A stretch of DNA of 64,000 nucleotides from Myroides odoratimimus. Lineage in GTDB: Bacteria > Bacteroidota > Bacteroidia > Flavobacteriales > Flavobacteriaceae. Position numbers and translations under genes: made by a program. How positions within the stretch are numbered: position 1 is the first letter of the stretch; the number at the start of each line of letters is the position of its first letter. The notes beneath the pieces were generated by a model. That model was not told the DNA's origin. It made no database searches and was given only the letters and a program-made list of their open reading frames with translations. Location: NCBI RefSeq assembly GCF_001485415.1, contig NZ_BCMQ01000003.1:124001-188000 (forward strand), given 5' to 3'. Below, piece after piece: positions 7,519 through 16,170 of the stretch.

Positions 7519-10500
7519 ATGCGTTGGTTTTTTATATTTTTTCTGTTTTCTTGCCTTTCTTGGGGGCAAAGTGTCCACTTTAAAACAATCACTACAAAAG
7601 AAGGACTTTCTAATAATTCTATTAATTGTATAGCAAATCACCCTGATGGGGCAGTCTGGATAGGAACATGGGATGGGCTAAACCTATTCGATGGCAAACA
7701 AGTAAAGGTCTATAAACACGACCCTAAGAATCCTAATTCTATTGGAGGTAATGATATTTATGCATTACTAAGGGATAGAGAAGATCGCTTGTGGATCTTA
7801 TCTGATGGGAAACAGATAAGTTTATGGATAAAGGATGATGTTTTTCAGAATTATAGTTTTTCTAGTGAACCTCGTGTACTGAGTTTAGATGAACAAGGCA
7901 ATATTCTCGTACAGCTAGAATCAAAAAAGTGGTTCACTTTTAGAGGAGGTCAGTTTGTATCTGTAGATGCTCGTTATATTGGTGATATGGCAGACCACTT
8001 AGTAGAGGATGCTAGAAAGAAGTCTCCTCAGTATTATGTGCAAGCTAGTTTACTAGAGAATATACGAGAGCAATTTCCGGAGTTCATTATCAATGCTATT
8101 GCAACAGAGACTAATGGGAATACATGGATCGGTACTAAAAGCCAAGGTGTTTTTCTATTAAGAGCAATAGAGGGGGAATATAAGATTATCGAAAACCATA
8201 AAGTAGATCCACAGCATCCTTATAGCTTACTCAGTAATGAGGTGATGGTACTGCATATAGATAAGTTTGACAATATATGGGTAGGGACTAAAGATGGTGG
8301 AGTCTCTATTCTACCGACGAATAAGGCAAGTCTTGATTATGTGTTTTCTCATTCAGAGAGACAACCTCATCTACCACATGAGACCATTCGCGCTATTGCG
8401 GTAGATAAGCTAGGAGGTAGATGGATAGGATATTATACACAAGGGGTTTTTTATCAAAAGAAGCGTAATGAACCTTTTGTACCAGTTGTTATAGAAAAAT
8501 ACAAAGAGAATAAGGATTGGAACAGAATACGCAGTTTATACTCGGACTCTCATGGTAATATCTGGATAGGAACCTATGCAGGAGTAGTAAAGATAGAAGA
8601 GGGTAAACAAGAGTTTTTTCAAGAGGGAATTACCAAGCATTTTATCAGTAATAGAACGTATGCCTTTGCAGAAGATATCAATCATTATCTATGGATGGGT
8701 AGCTGGGGAGGTGTGAGCAAGTATAATGCACTGACTAAAAAGTTTGAACCTTTTATCAATCAAGATAAATTAAAGCAATACCATATTCGTCATATTTCTA
8801 TTCAAGATAATTTATTGATTTTAGCTACTGAAGAACATGGGGTGGTATTCTACGATTGTCGATCTGGGGAGATTAATATCATTAATCAAGAAAAAGGATT
8901 GCTAGGCAATAGTGTATTCTCTACTTATGCAGATGCTTTTACAGGTGATCTATGGGTGGCTACTTTAGGAGGGATATCAGTATTTGATACTGACTATGAA
9001 CTTAAGAAGCAAATTAGAGAAGAAGATGGTCTTCCTAGTCATTTGGTGTATAGTCTTACTCCTTCTCAGGATGATGTTTGGATTAGTACTACTAAAGGAA
9101 TAGCTTCAATAGATAAACATACTTATAACGTCTTAAACTTTAGTAATTATATTGGTTGGCAAGGACTAGAATTTTCTGAAGGAGCATATAGTCAGAGTAA
9201 AAAAGGCTTTTTGCTTTATGGAGGAAATAAAGGCTTAAATATCATAGATCCAGGACATCTCAGAAATGATCAAAAAGCCCCAGAATTTAGAGTCTTACTC
9301 AATGAACGTATAGCAGAAGAGGGAAAGGTTAGTTTTTTTGAACCAGATGAGAATAAATTGCGTCTTACTTTATATCCTATAGGTTTTAATCAATATCCGA
9401 TTAATCAATTTGAATATAGAATAGTAGGTCTTTTTGATGACTGGAGGGTTCTTCCTCAAAAAGAAGTTAATTTAGATGATTTAGACCATAAACGCTATCA
9501 GATAGAGATACGTGATACAGTACAAAAAGACAAGCGTATAGTATATATGATTGCTTTTGAAATCGAAAAGCCTTTTTTCTTACAGCCTTACTTTGTTATT
9601 TTATTTGTCATCGCTGGAGGGGTAATTGTTTTATGGCGTGTACGTATCAAGCAAAGAAAGATGAGAAAGAGAGAGATCGAGCTTAAAAAACAGGTAAGAG
9701 ATCGAACAAAGGAAGTGGAAGCACAAAAGAGACATCTCGCTAATAAAAATGAACAACTTAGTATTTTAAATCAAGAAATAGAACAACAGAAAGGAGAATT
9801 ACTGAATCTACATAGCAAATTAAAGAATGACGATATAGAGATGGAGAATTTCAGAATCTTCTTGTTATCTCGAATTAAGAAACCTATTGTTAATACATTG
9901 GGAATACTAGAAGAATTAAATGTTGAAGCAGCACAAAAAGAGGAACTAATTAAAGTTTATGATATGGTTCGGGAGTGGAACTATATAGAGCAAGTTAAGG
10001 ATTTTGACACTATAGAATTAGTAAGTGTAGAGATGACTTCTTTTATAGAGCACCTAAAAGAGGAGTGGGGAGCGATAAAAGAGAAGTATGGCGTAGAGAT
10101 AGTAGTGTGTAATGAAGTAGATGCTCAGTGGGTAGAAGTAGATTTATTGCGTTTTAAACTGTGTTTGCGTTATCTGCTATACGAATGTTATAAATACTTA
10201 GAAGATAATCAGCAGATAACGGTTCGCTTCTATATGAAGAACAATGTTTTACATATTGATTTAGACTCAGAGAGTCATACTTTATTTGCGTTTTGGAATG
10301 ACAACAGAAATTTTAGTCCTTACTACAGAGCTTTTGAGACTTTATTACAGAATCTAAATGGTATACTGATCATTAATAGTGAGTCAGTGTTCTCTCTTGG
10401 CATATCTATTCCTCTAGTCCCATTAGAAGAAAATAGGAGAGTAGAGAAGGGGAATTGGGATGAATTCTTAGAAGAGCTACAAGTGCTCCCAAAGGATAAA

Positions 10501-11256
10501 ACCAATATTCTAGTGTATGCTAAAGAAGAGGATAAAGCAATTGTCAAACAGTTATTAGCAGGACAAGAAGATACTAATTTGGTCTATAATCACAGTGTGA
10601 GTAGAGTGGTAGGGAATATAGAGCATTATAAGTATGATGCTTTAGTACTTTATAATATTGAGATGTCTGATCGCACCTTATCTCTATTTGCACAGATTAA
10701 AAAACTGGCTCAGAAACAAAGGTTACTTATCTTTTATATCGCAGAGACAGTAGATTATTTTGTACAAGAGCAATTGAGTCAATTGGGGGTTAGTGATTTT
10801 ATTCACTTACCAGTTGGTAAAACTACATTAGATAATATGGTTTTTAAGCGTATTCGCTATGATAAAGAAAACAAGGAAAGCAATACACTCCTTTGGAAGA
10901 CGAATCTAACAGAGGATGTTATAGTGAATCTCTCACCTAATGAGCGCTTGTTTAGAAAGGGAATGGAAATGATGAATGCAAGATTTAGTGATGCCTCTTT
11001 TGGTGTAGATCAATTGACAGTAGAATTAGGTATTTCTAAGATGAAGTGCTATCGTTTATTTAAAGAGTTTGTAGAGCAATCTCCTTTAGAAATATTAATT
11101 GAAATGCGCTTACAAAAAGCAAAAGTATTGATCGAGAAAGGTGACCTAACGATTTCAGAAGTCTGTTTTGAATGTGGTTTTAACGATCCAAAGTACTTCA
11201 GTAAATCTTTTAAAAAACGCTTTGAACACAGTCCTTCACACTTTAAAAATGACTAG
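7519..11256 (+). CDS. HTCS-like regulator with degenerate kinase and receiver
   Basis: A protein of about 1245 residues with the layout of a Bacteroidota hybrid two-component sensor. A signal peptide (ends SCLSWGQ) leads into two-component propeller repeats to about residue 620 (KEGLSNNSINCI; TWDGLNLFDGK), then a Y_Y_Y domain, a membrane segment near 690-712, a coiled coil, a DHp/ATPase-like part, a receiver-like part and a C-terminal AraC HTH (about 1140-1245). The usual phosphoacceptor His box is replaced by FRIFLLSRIKKPIV, the N and G boxes are unrecognisable, and the receiver reads ILVYAKEEDK and LVLYNIEMSD without the acidic pocket or Asp. It probably signals by conformation alone. I prefer the ATG at 7519 over a GTG at 7513. 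It lies upstream of and in line with susC. Confidence 0.85.
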   Translation: MRWFFIFFLFSCLSWGQSVHFKTITTKEGLSNNSINCIANHPDGAVWIGTWDGLNLFDGKQVKVYKHDPKNPNSIGGNDIYALLRDREDRLWILSDGKQISLWIKDDVFQNYSFSSEPRVLSLDEQGNILVQLESKKWFTFRGGQFVSVDARYIGDMADHLVEDARKKSPQYYVQASLLENIREQFPEFIINAIATETNGNTWIGTKSQGVFLLRAIEGEYKIIENHKVDPQHPYSLLSNEVMVLHIDKFDNIWVGTKDGGVSILPTNKASLDYVFSHSERQPHLPHETIRAIAVDKLGGRWIGYYTQGVFYQKKRNEPFVPVVIEKYKENKDWNRIRSLYSDSHGNIWIGTYAGVVKIEEGKQEFFQEGITKHFISNRTYAFAEDINHYLWMGSWGGVSKYNALTKKFEPFINQDKLKQYHIRHISIQDNLLILATEEHGVVFYDCRSGEINIINQEKGLLGNSVFSTYADAFTGDLWVATLGGISVFDTDYELKKQIREEDGLPSHLVYSLTPSQDDVWISTTKGIASIDKHTYNVLNFSNYIGWQGLEFSEGAYSQSKKGFLLYGGNKGLNIIDPGHLRNDQKAPEFRVLLNERIAEEGKVSFFEPDENKLRLTLYPIGFNQYPINQFEYRIVGLFDDWRVLPQKEVNLDDLDHKRYQIEIRDTVQKDKRIVYMIAFEIEKPFFLQPYFVILFVIAGGVIVLWRVRIKQRKMRKREIELKKQVRDRTKEVEAQKRHLANKNEQLSILNQEIEQQKGELLNLHSKLKNDDIEMENFRIFLLSRIKKPIVNTLGILEELNVEAAQKEELIKVYDMVREWNYIEQVKDFDTIELVSVEMTSFIEHLKEEWGAIKEKYGVEIVVCNEVDAQWVEVDLLRFKLCLRYLLYECYKYLEDNQQITVRFYMKNNVLHIDLDSESHTLFAFWNDNRNFSPYYRAFETLLQNLNGILIINSESVFSLGISIPLVPLEENRRVEKGNWDEFLEELQVLPKDKTNILVYAKEEDKAIVKQLLAGQEDTNLVYNHSVSRVVGNIEHYKYDALVLYNIEMSDRTLSLFAQIKKLAQKQRLLIFYIAETVDYFVQEQLSQLGVSDFIHLPVGKTTLDNMVFKRIRYDKENKESNTLLWKTNLTEDVIVNLSPNERLFRKGMEMMNARFSDASFGVDQLTVELGISKMKCYRLFKEFVEQSPLEILIEMRLQKAKVLIEKGDLTISEVCFECGFNDPKYFSKSFKKRFEHSPSHFKND

Positions 11257-11341
11257 AAGAACGTGTAGAATAGATTATCCTAGTGTTAACTAAAGGTTAT
11301 TGTCCAAATAGTACACTACTCTGATATAGAATTAGCCTTTT

Positions 11342-11378
11342 ACTGAAAGATTATTACACTTGACTGAAAGAAAATTAC
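11342..11378 (+). promoter_or_regulatory. Candidate regulator operator upstream of susC
   Basis: ACTGAAAGATTATTAC (11342-11357) and ACTGAAAGAAAATTAC (11363-11378) form a direct repeat that differs at two bases and has a period of 21 bp, two helical turns. It lies 60 to 96 bases before the susC start and just after the HTCS gene, as expected for a site bound by paired AraC HTH domains. The role is inferred from position. Confidence 0.6.
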
Positions 11379-11437
11379 CCCTGTATTATACAAAGCAGAA
11401 GTACTTTCGAAAGTGAAATATCAATGTAATCAATCTT

Positions 11438-14400
11438 ATGAAAAGACATTTCTTAGTATGGCTGTTATGTATAGGAGGTAGTACTTTCTTACATGCACAA
11501 GTGATAGTAAAAGGAAAGGTAGCAGGCAAAAGTGATGGCCTACCTGTTTCTTTTGCTACAGTAATCGCTAATAAGGATAATTCTACTTGGGTAACTACGG
11601 ATGCCGATGGGAATTTTACGCTAGAATTAGCCAAAGAAGCGGGTACTCTTTCTGTGGAGTATTTAGGATACAAAACGAAAACGATCAACTATCAAGGCGC
11701 TCAATTAGTAAGTATCCTTTTAGAACAAGACAGCAATATCTTAGATGAGGTTGTTCTAATTGGATATGGAGCTTCAAAGAAAAAAGATATTACCACTTCG
11801 ATTGCAACAGTGGACAATATTAAACAAGTTGCTTCTAGACCAGTGTCTAATTTAAGTGATTTCTTACAAGGACAAGTTGCTGGGGTAACTGTAACGCAGC
11901 AAGGAGGAGATCCTTCTGAGAGCAGTAAGATGGTTATTCGTGGTTCAGGTTCATTAGCTAATGAGGCTCCACTTACTGTAGTAGACGGTGTGCCTTATTA
12001 CGGACCAGCAATTAGCCCAAATGATATTGAATCTGTATCTATCTTAAAAGATGCGGCTGCAGCTGCAATCTACGGAGCTCAAGCTGCTTCAGGAGTAATT
12101 GTAATTACAACTAAAAAAGGAGTAAAGGGAGATCCTAGTGTTTCTTTAAATGTGTATACAGGTTTTTCAAAAGCTACAAATCTACCAACACCATTAGATG
12201 CACAAGGGCAAGCTTCTGTATATAATATGGCAGCAGATAATGCAGGAGTTCCTAGACAGTCTGCGCATGATGCTCTACTTAATCCGTGGGGACAAGTGAA
12301 TAGAACAAATTGGATGGATGAAATCTTTAGAACAGCAGCTATGCACAATGTAGATGCTAGTATCTCTGGAGCTTCTGACCATACGAATTATTTTGCTTCT
12401 CTTGGGTATAATAAAAAAGAAGGAACTTTAATAGGAACATTTTCTGAACGTTATAACTTTAGATTAAAGGCAGATACTAAGCTGACTGATAAAGTTACTA
12501 TTGGAGAGAATGTATACTACTCAAATACAAATGCTATTGGTACTAATACTACAAGTTCTTATTCAGGAAGTGTTATCAGTGCTTTATATATGCCTTCTGC
12601 AGCGCCTGTATACGATGCTGATGGTAAATTTGGAGGAGTAGTCCCTCATGATTTAGCACAGTTTGCTGGAGCGTATGGAGATGTATATAACCCAGTAGCA
12701 TTACTGCTAAGACCTACAACATCTAATCCAACGAATTTCTTAAATGCCAATGTGTATTTAAACTATGATATCGTTGATGGGTTATCCTTCAAGACTTCTT
12801 ATAGTTATGATTATACAAGTAATAAGTATAAGAAATTTACGCCTAAGGCACCAGAGTTAGGAAGAACAAACTTAAATAACTACCTATTAGAAAATAACTA
12901 CGAAAAAACCCATTGGATATGGGATAACCAGTTGACTTATCACAAGACATTTGGTAAGCATGATGTTAATTTAACAGCTATTCATTCAGCGCAAAAAACA
13001 AATTACGACTATATTTCTGTACAAGGAGAAGGTTTTGGAAGTGAAGAATCATTTAACCAATATATGGGTAATGCTTCTATCATCAGAAAGCCAGTTACAG
13101 AGGTGTATGAAGATGCCTTAACTTCTTTGATAGGACGTGTGATGTATAACTTCGATGATCGATATTTCGTATCGGGAAGTTTGCGTAAGGACACTACTTC
13201 ACGTCTAGCTAAGAATAACCAATCAGAAGTATTCCCTTCTGCGTCTGTGGGATGGAGAATATCACAAGAGAACTTCTTTAATGTAAATGCAATAAGTGAA
13301 TTAAAATTAAGAGCTTCTTGGGGGCAAATAGGAAACATTAATTCTGTAGGCTATTATTCTTTTGATGTACCACTTAGCAATAGTGATATTATTATGGGAG
13401 AGGATGGTATGCTTACAGGTAAAGGGACTTATGTAAACCGTCAGTCTAACCCTAACTTAAAATGGGAAACATCAGAATCTTTTGATATTGGGCTAGATGC
13501 TGCTTTCTTTAATGGACGTTTAAACGTAGTGGCTGATTACTTTAGTAAGCGTACTAAAGGGATGATCATTCCAGGATTAGAAGATGCTCACCATGGTACA
13601 GCAGCAGCAGATGTAAATGGTGGTGAAGTACTGAATAAAGGTATCGAATTGTCATTGAGTTACAATGATCATATAGGAGACTTAAACTATAAGATCTTTG
13701 GGAATGCAAGTTTCTTAGAAAATGAACTAGTAAACTTAAATGGATATAACCAAAGTGGAATAGATTATATCGCTCATGGAGATAATGTTCGTGGGGTGCT
13801 TTCTCCATATAGATCTGTAGTGGGTAGACCGCTTTATTCTACTTATTTAGTTCCTTATTTAGGAATCTTCCAGTCGCAATCAGAGATTGATGCGCACCGT
13901 TCTAATGAGGGTAAATTAATACAACCTAATGCTAAACCTGGTGACTTTAAGTTTGAAGATAGCAATGGAGATGGTAAGATAGATAATAATGATAAGCAGT
14001 TTATGAACGCTTACTTACCTAAGATTACTTATAGTTTTGGTTTAAACTTAGAATATAAAAACTTTGACCTAAGTATGTTCTTCCAAGGAGTAGGTGATGT
14101 GAAAGTATTCAACGGATATAAGTTCACAGCTTACAATGCTTCTTTACAAGGATATAATTTAGATAGTCGTGTGATGGGAGCATGGACTCCTGATAACCCG
14201 AATGCTAGTCTTCCTAGATTATCTACTAAGGATGATAATCAAAACTACGGAACGACTTCTAGTTGGTACTTAGAAGATGCTTCTTATTTACGATTAAAGA
14301 ACTTAACAATCGGATATACTATGCCTAAGAGTGTAATGAATAGTCTATCCCCTAAATCTAGCTTAAGAATATTCATGTCTGGAGATAATTTATTTACGAT

Positions 14401-14506
14401 TACTGGATATGATGGTATAGATCCAGAAGTAGGAGGTGTAGGAATGGACGTAGCAAGATATCCTGTGTCAAGAACAATATCAGGAGGTTTCTTATTTACT
14501 TTTTAA
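11438..14506 (+). CDS. SusC/RagA-family TonB-dependent outer-membrane transporter
   Basis: A 1022-residue outer-membrane barrel. It has a signal peptide (ends TFLHAQ), a carboxypeptidase-like regulatory domain at about 23-100, a TonB-box/linker (ILDEVVLIGYGASKKKDIT), a plug domain (VDGVPYYGP; SILKDAAAAAIYGAQAASGVIVITTKKG-type motif, conserved in SusC), and a 22-strand barrel ending in the hydrophobic aromatic tail GGFLFTF. It imports a ligand captured by SusD, powered by TonB. Its operon also encodes phosphoesterases and no glycosidase, so the ligand is probably a phosphorylated or phosphodiester compound, not a glycan. The susD start follows 12 bases after its stop. Confidence 0.95.
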   Translation: MKRHFLVWLLCIGGSTFLHAQVIVKGKVAGKSDGLPVSFATVIANKDNSTWVTTDADGNFTLELAKEAGTLSVEYLGYKTKTINYQGAQLVSILLEQDSNILDEVVLIGYGASKKKDITTSIATVDNIKQVASRPVSNLSDFLQGQVAGVTVTQQGGDPSESSKMVIRGSGSLANEAPLTVVDGVPYYGPAISPNDIESVSILKDAAAAAIYGAQAASGVIVITTKKGVKGDPSVSLNVYTGFSKATNLPTPLDAQGQASVYNMAADNAGVPRQSAHDALLNPWGQVNRTNWMDEIFRTAAMHNVDASISGASDHTNYFASLGYNKKEGTLIGTFSERYNFRLKADTKLTDKVTIGENVYYSNTNAIGTNTTSSYSGSVISALYMPSAAPVYDADGKFGGVVPHDLAQFAGAYGDVYNPVALLLRPTTSNPTNFLNANVYLNYDIVDGLSFKTSYSYDYTSNKYKKFTPKAPELGRTNLNNYLLENNYEKTHWIWDNQLTYHKTFGKHDVNLTAIHSAQKTNYDYISVQGEGFGSEESFNQYMGNASIIRKPVTEVYEDALTSLIGRVMYNFDDRYFVSGSLRKDTTSRLAKNNQSEVFPSASVGWRISQENFFNVNAISELKLRASWGQIGNINSVGYYSFDVPLSNSDIIMGEDGMLTGKGTYVNRQSNPNLKWETSESFDIGLDAAFFNGRLNVVADYFSKRTKGMIIPGLEDAHHGTAAADVNGGEVLNKGIELSLSYNDHIGDLNYKIFGNASFLENELVNLNGYNQSGIDYIAHGDNVRGVLSPYRSVVGRPLYSTYLVPYLGIFQSQSEIDAHRSNEGKLIQPNAKPGDFKFEDSNGDGKIDNNDKQFMNAYLPKITYSFGLNLEYKNFDLSMFFQGVGDVKVFNGYKFTAYNASLQGYNLDSRVMGAWTPDNPNASLPRLSTKDDNQNYGTTSSWYLEDASYLRLKNLTIGYTMPKSVMNSLSPKSSLRIFMSGDNLFTITGYDGIDPEVGGVGMDVARYPVSRTISGGFLFTF

Positions 14507-14518
14507 TCACTTATAATT

Positions 14519-16108
14519 ATGAAAAAATATAGTTTATCTAAATATAGCTTAGTATTAGGTTTATCAGCAATCTTATCACTAGGAGCTTGTAGTTCTGATT
14601 TTACAGAGTTAGATCCAAAAGGAAATACATCTTATGAGAACTTCTGGAAAACAGAACAGGATGCTACAGAGGCGGCTAATAGCTTGTATCAGATGATGAT
14701 GGAAGATGAAATGTTCGGGAGAGGGTTCTTTTGGTATATTAATGCTTCTGACGATATGGTAACAGGACGTCTTAATGCAACAGCAGATAACATTAAAAAC
14801 TTTAACCTAAATGGGGATGAGGGCTATATCAATGGTATTTATCAAAATGCTTATAAAGTAATCCGAAGAGCTAATGATATCATTGTTAATGTTCCTGGAA
14901 TGAAAATCAGTGAATCATTAAAGAAGAGAGTACTAGGAGAGGCTTATTTTATGCGTGGTTTCTTCTATTTCTGGCTAGCGCATACGTATGGAGATAATGG
15001 AAATAATGGTGGTGTGCCTATTATTACAGAGGCTAATATGTCTCAACCAGCAGGAAGTTATACAAGACCAAAAAGCGTGATTGAGAACTATGACCATATC
15101 GTTCAGGATTTGACAAAAGCATCAGAGTTATTACCTCTTTTTACTTCTTATTCAGCTGATAATTATGGTAGAGCACATAAAGATGCTGCTTTAGCCTATA
15201 TCGCAAAGACTTATTTATATTGGGCACAATATGACTCTTCTAAGTTTAATGAAGTAATTAAGTATGCAGACGCAGTTACAAATTCTGGATCAGGAAGAGC
15301 ACTTGTCAATACAGGTAATCCTTCTAAAGATTACAGAGAATTACACAGTGCTTTAAACAACTGGAAGAGTGAGTATATCTGGTCTGTAAACTCTGGAATA
15401 GAAGGAGGAAGTATTCTTCCAGGCTGTATGTTAGAGAACAAAGGATGGGGAGCTTATAACGGATGGGGGTATTTTACACCTACTGAGGGGTTATACCAAG
15501 AGTTCGAAAAAGGGGATGCACGTAGAGCAGTAACGCTATTAGTCTTTGGAGATGAGTTCAGCTACTTTGGACAGACCAAAAGATACTCTTCAGAGAATTC
15601 GATGTCTGGACTTCAGTTTAACAAGTATATGTATGAGTATAGTACAGAAGATGCTTTAGGGAAGTTTATCAATATGAATGGAGATAAACCTACAACGAAT
15701 TACAATGTTCCTCTAATGCGCTATGCTGAGATTTTACTAATGAAGGCAGAAGCTCAAATCATGTTAGGGCAGAATGGTGATCAGGCATTAAATCAGGTGC
15801 GTAAGCGCGCTGGATTAGCACCTAAGAATGGGGCGACAATGGCAGACTTAAAACATGAGAGAAGAGTAGAGTTAGCTGGAGAATTTGCAAATAGACATTT
15901 TGACTTAGTAAGATGGGGAGATGCAAAAGAGGCTTATGGAAAACCTCTTTATGGAAGAATTCATGAAGATCGTTCTAACCCTGATTCTCCTTATAAGGTA
16001 TCAGAGGTATGGAAAGCTAGAAACTTTGATTCAAGTTATATGCATGTATGGCCAATACCAAATAGGGCTGTACAATCATCAGGAATACAACAAAACGTAG
16101 GATGGTAA
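14519..16108 (+). CDS. SusD/RagB-family nutrient-binding lipoprotein
   Basis: A 529-residue surface lipoprotein with the lipobox LGACSS (Cys about 24) and a following acidic stretch (SDFTELD), typical of SusD export. The N-terminal part has the TPR-like helices with FWKTEQDATEAANSLYQ, and the C-terminal part has the family blocks PLMRYAEILLMKAEA, LKHERRVELAGEF and HVWPIPNRAV. It caps the SusC barrel and binds the ligand. A hairpin at 16128-16160 downstream may reduce read-through into the enzyme genes. Confidence 0.95.
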   Translation: MKKYSLSKYSLVLGLSAILSLGACSSDFTELDPKGNTSYENFWKTEQDATEAANSLYQMMMEDEMFGRGFFWYINASDDMVTGRLNATADNIKNFNLNGDEGYINGIYQNAYKVIRRANDIIVNVPGMKISESLKKRVLGEAYFMRGFFYFWLAHTYGDNGNNGGVPIITEANMSQPAGSYTRPKSVIENYDHIVQDLTKASELLPLFTSYSADNYGRAHKDAALAYIAKTYLYWAQYDSSKFNEVIKYADAVTNSGSGRALVNTGNPSKDYRELHSALNNWKSEYIWSVNSGIEGGSILPGCMLENKGWGAYNGWGYFTPTEGLYQEFEKGDARRAVTLLVFGDEFSYFGQTKRYSSENSMSGLQFNKYMYEYSTEDALGKFINMNGDKPTTNYNVPLMRYAEILLMKAEAQIMLGQNGDQALNQVRKRAGLAPKNGATMADLKHERRVELAGEFANRHFDLVRWGDAKEAYGKPLYGRIHEDRSNPDSPYKVSEVWKARNFDSSYMHVWPIPNRAVQSSGIQQNVGW

Positions 16109-16127
16109 TTTAATTTCAAAACCAATT

Positions 16128-16160
16128 GAGGGCTACCTTTTTGGGGCTAGCCCTCTTTTT
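16128..16160 (+). terminator. Hairpin between susD and the phosphatase genes
   Basis: GAGGGCTA (16128-16135) pairs exactly with TAGCCCTC (16148-16155) and is followed by TTTTT, just before the next start codon. It is probably a partial terminator that keeps enzyme expression below that of susCD, a common pattern in Sus operons. Confidence 0.7.
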
Positions 16161-16170
16161 ATGCAACACA

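Noticed and set aside
16126..16170. Upstream start for the phosphatase fusion
   Set aside because: The added 15 codons are encoded by a terminator hairpin; the internal ATG gives a standard signal peptide.
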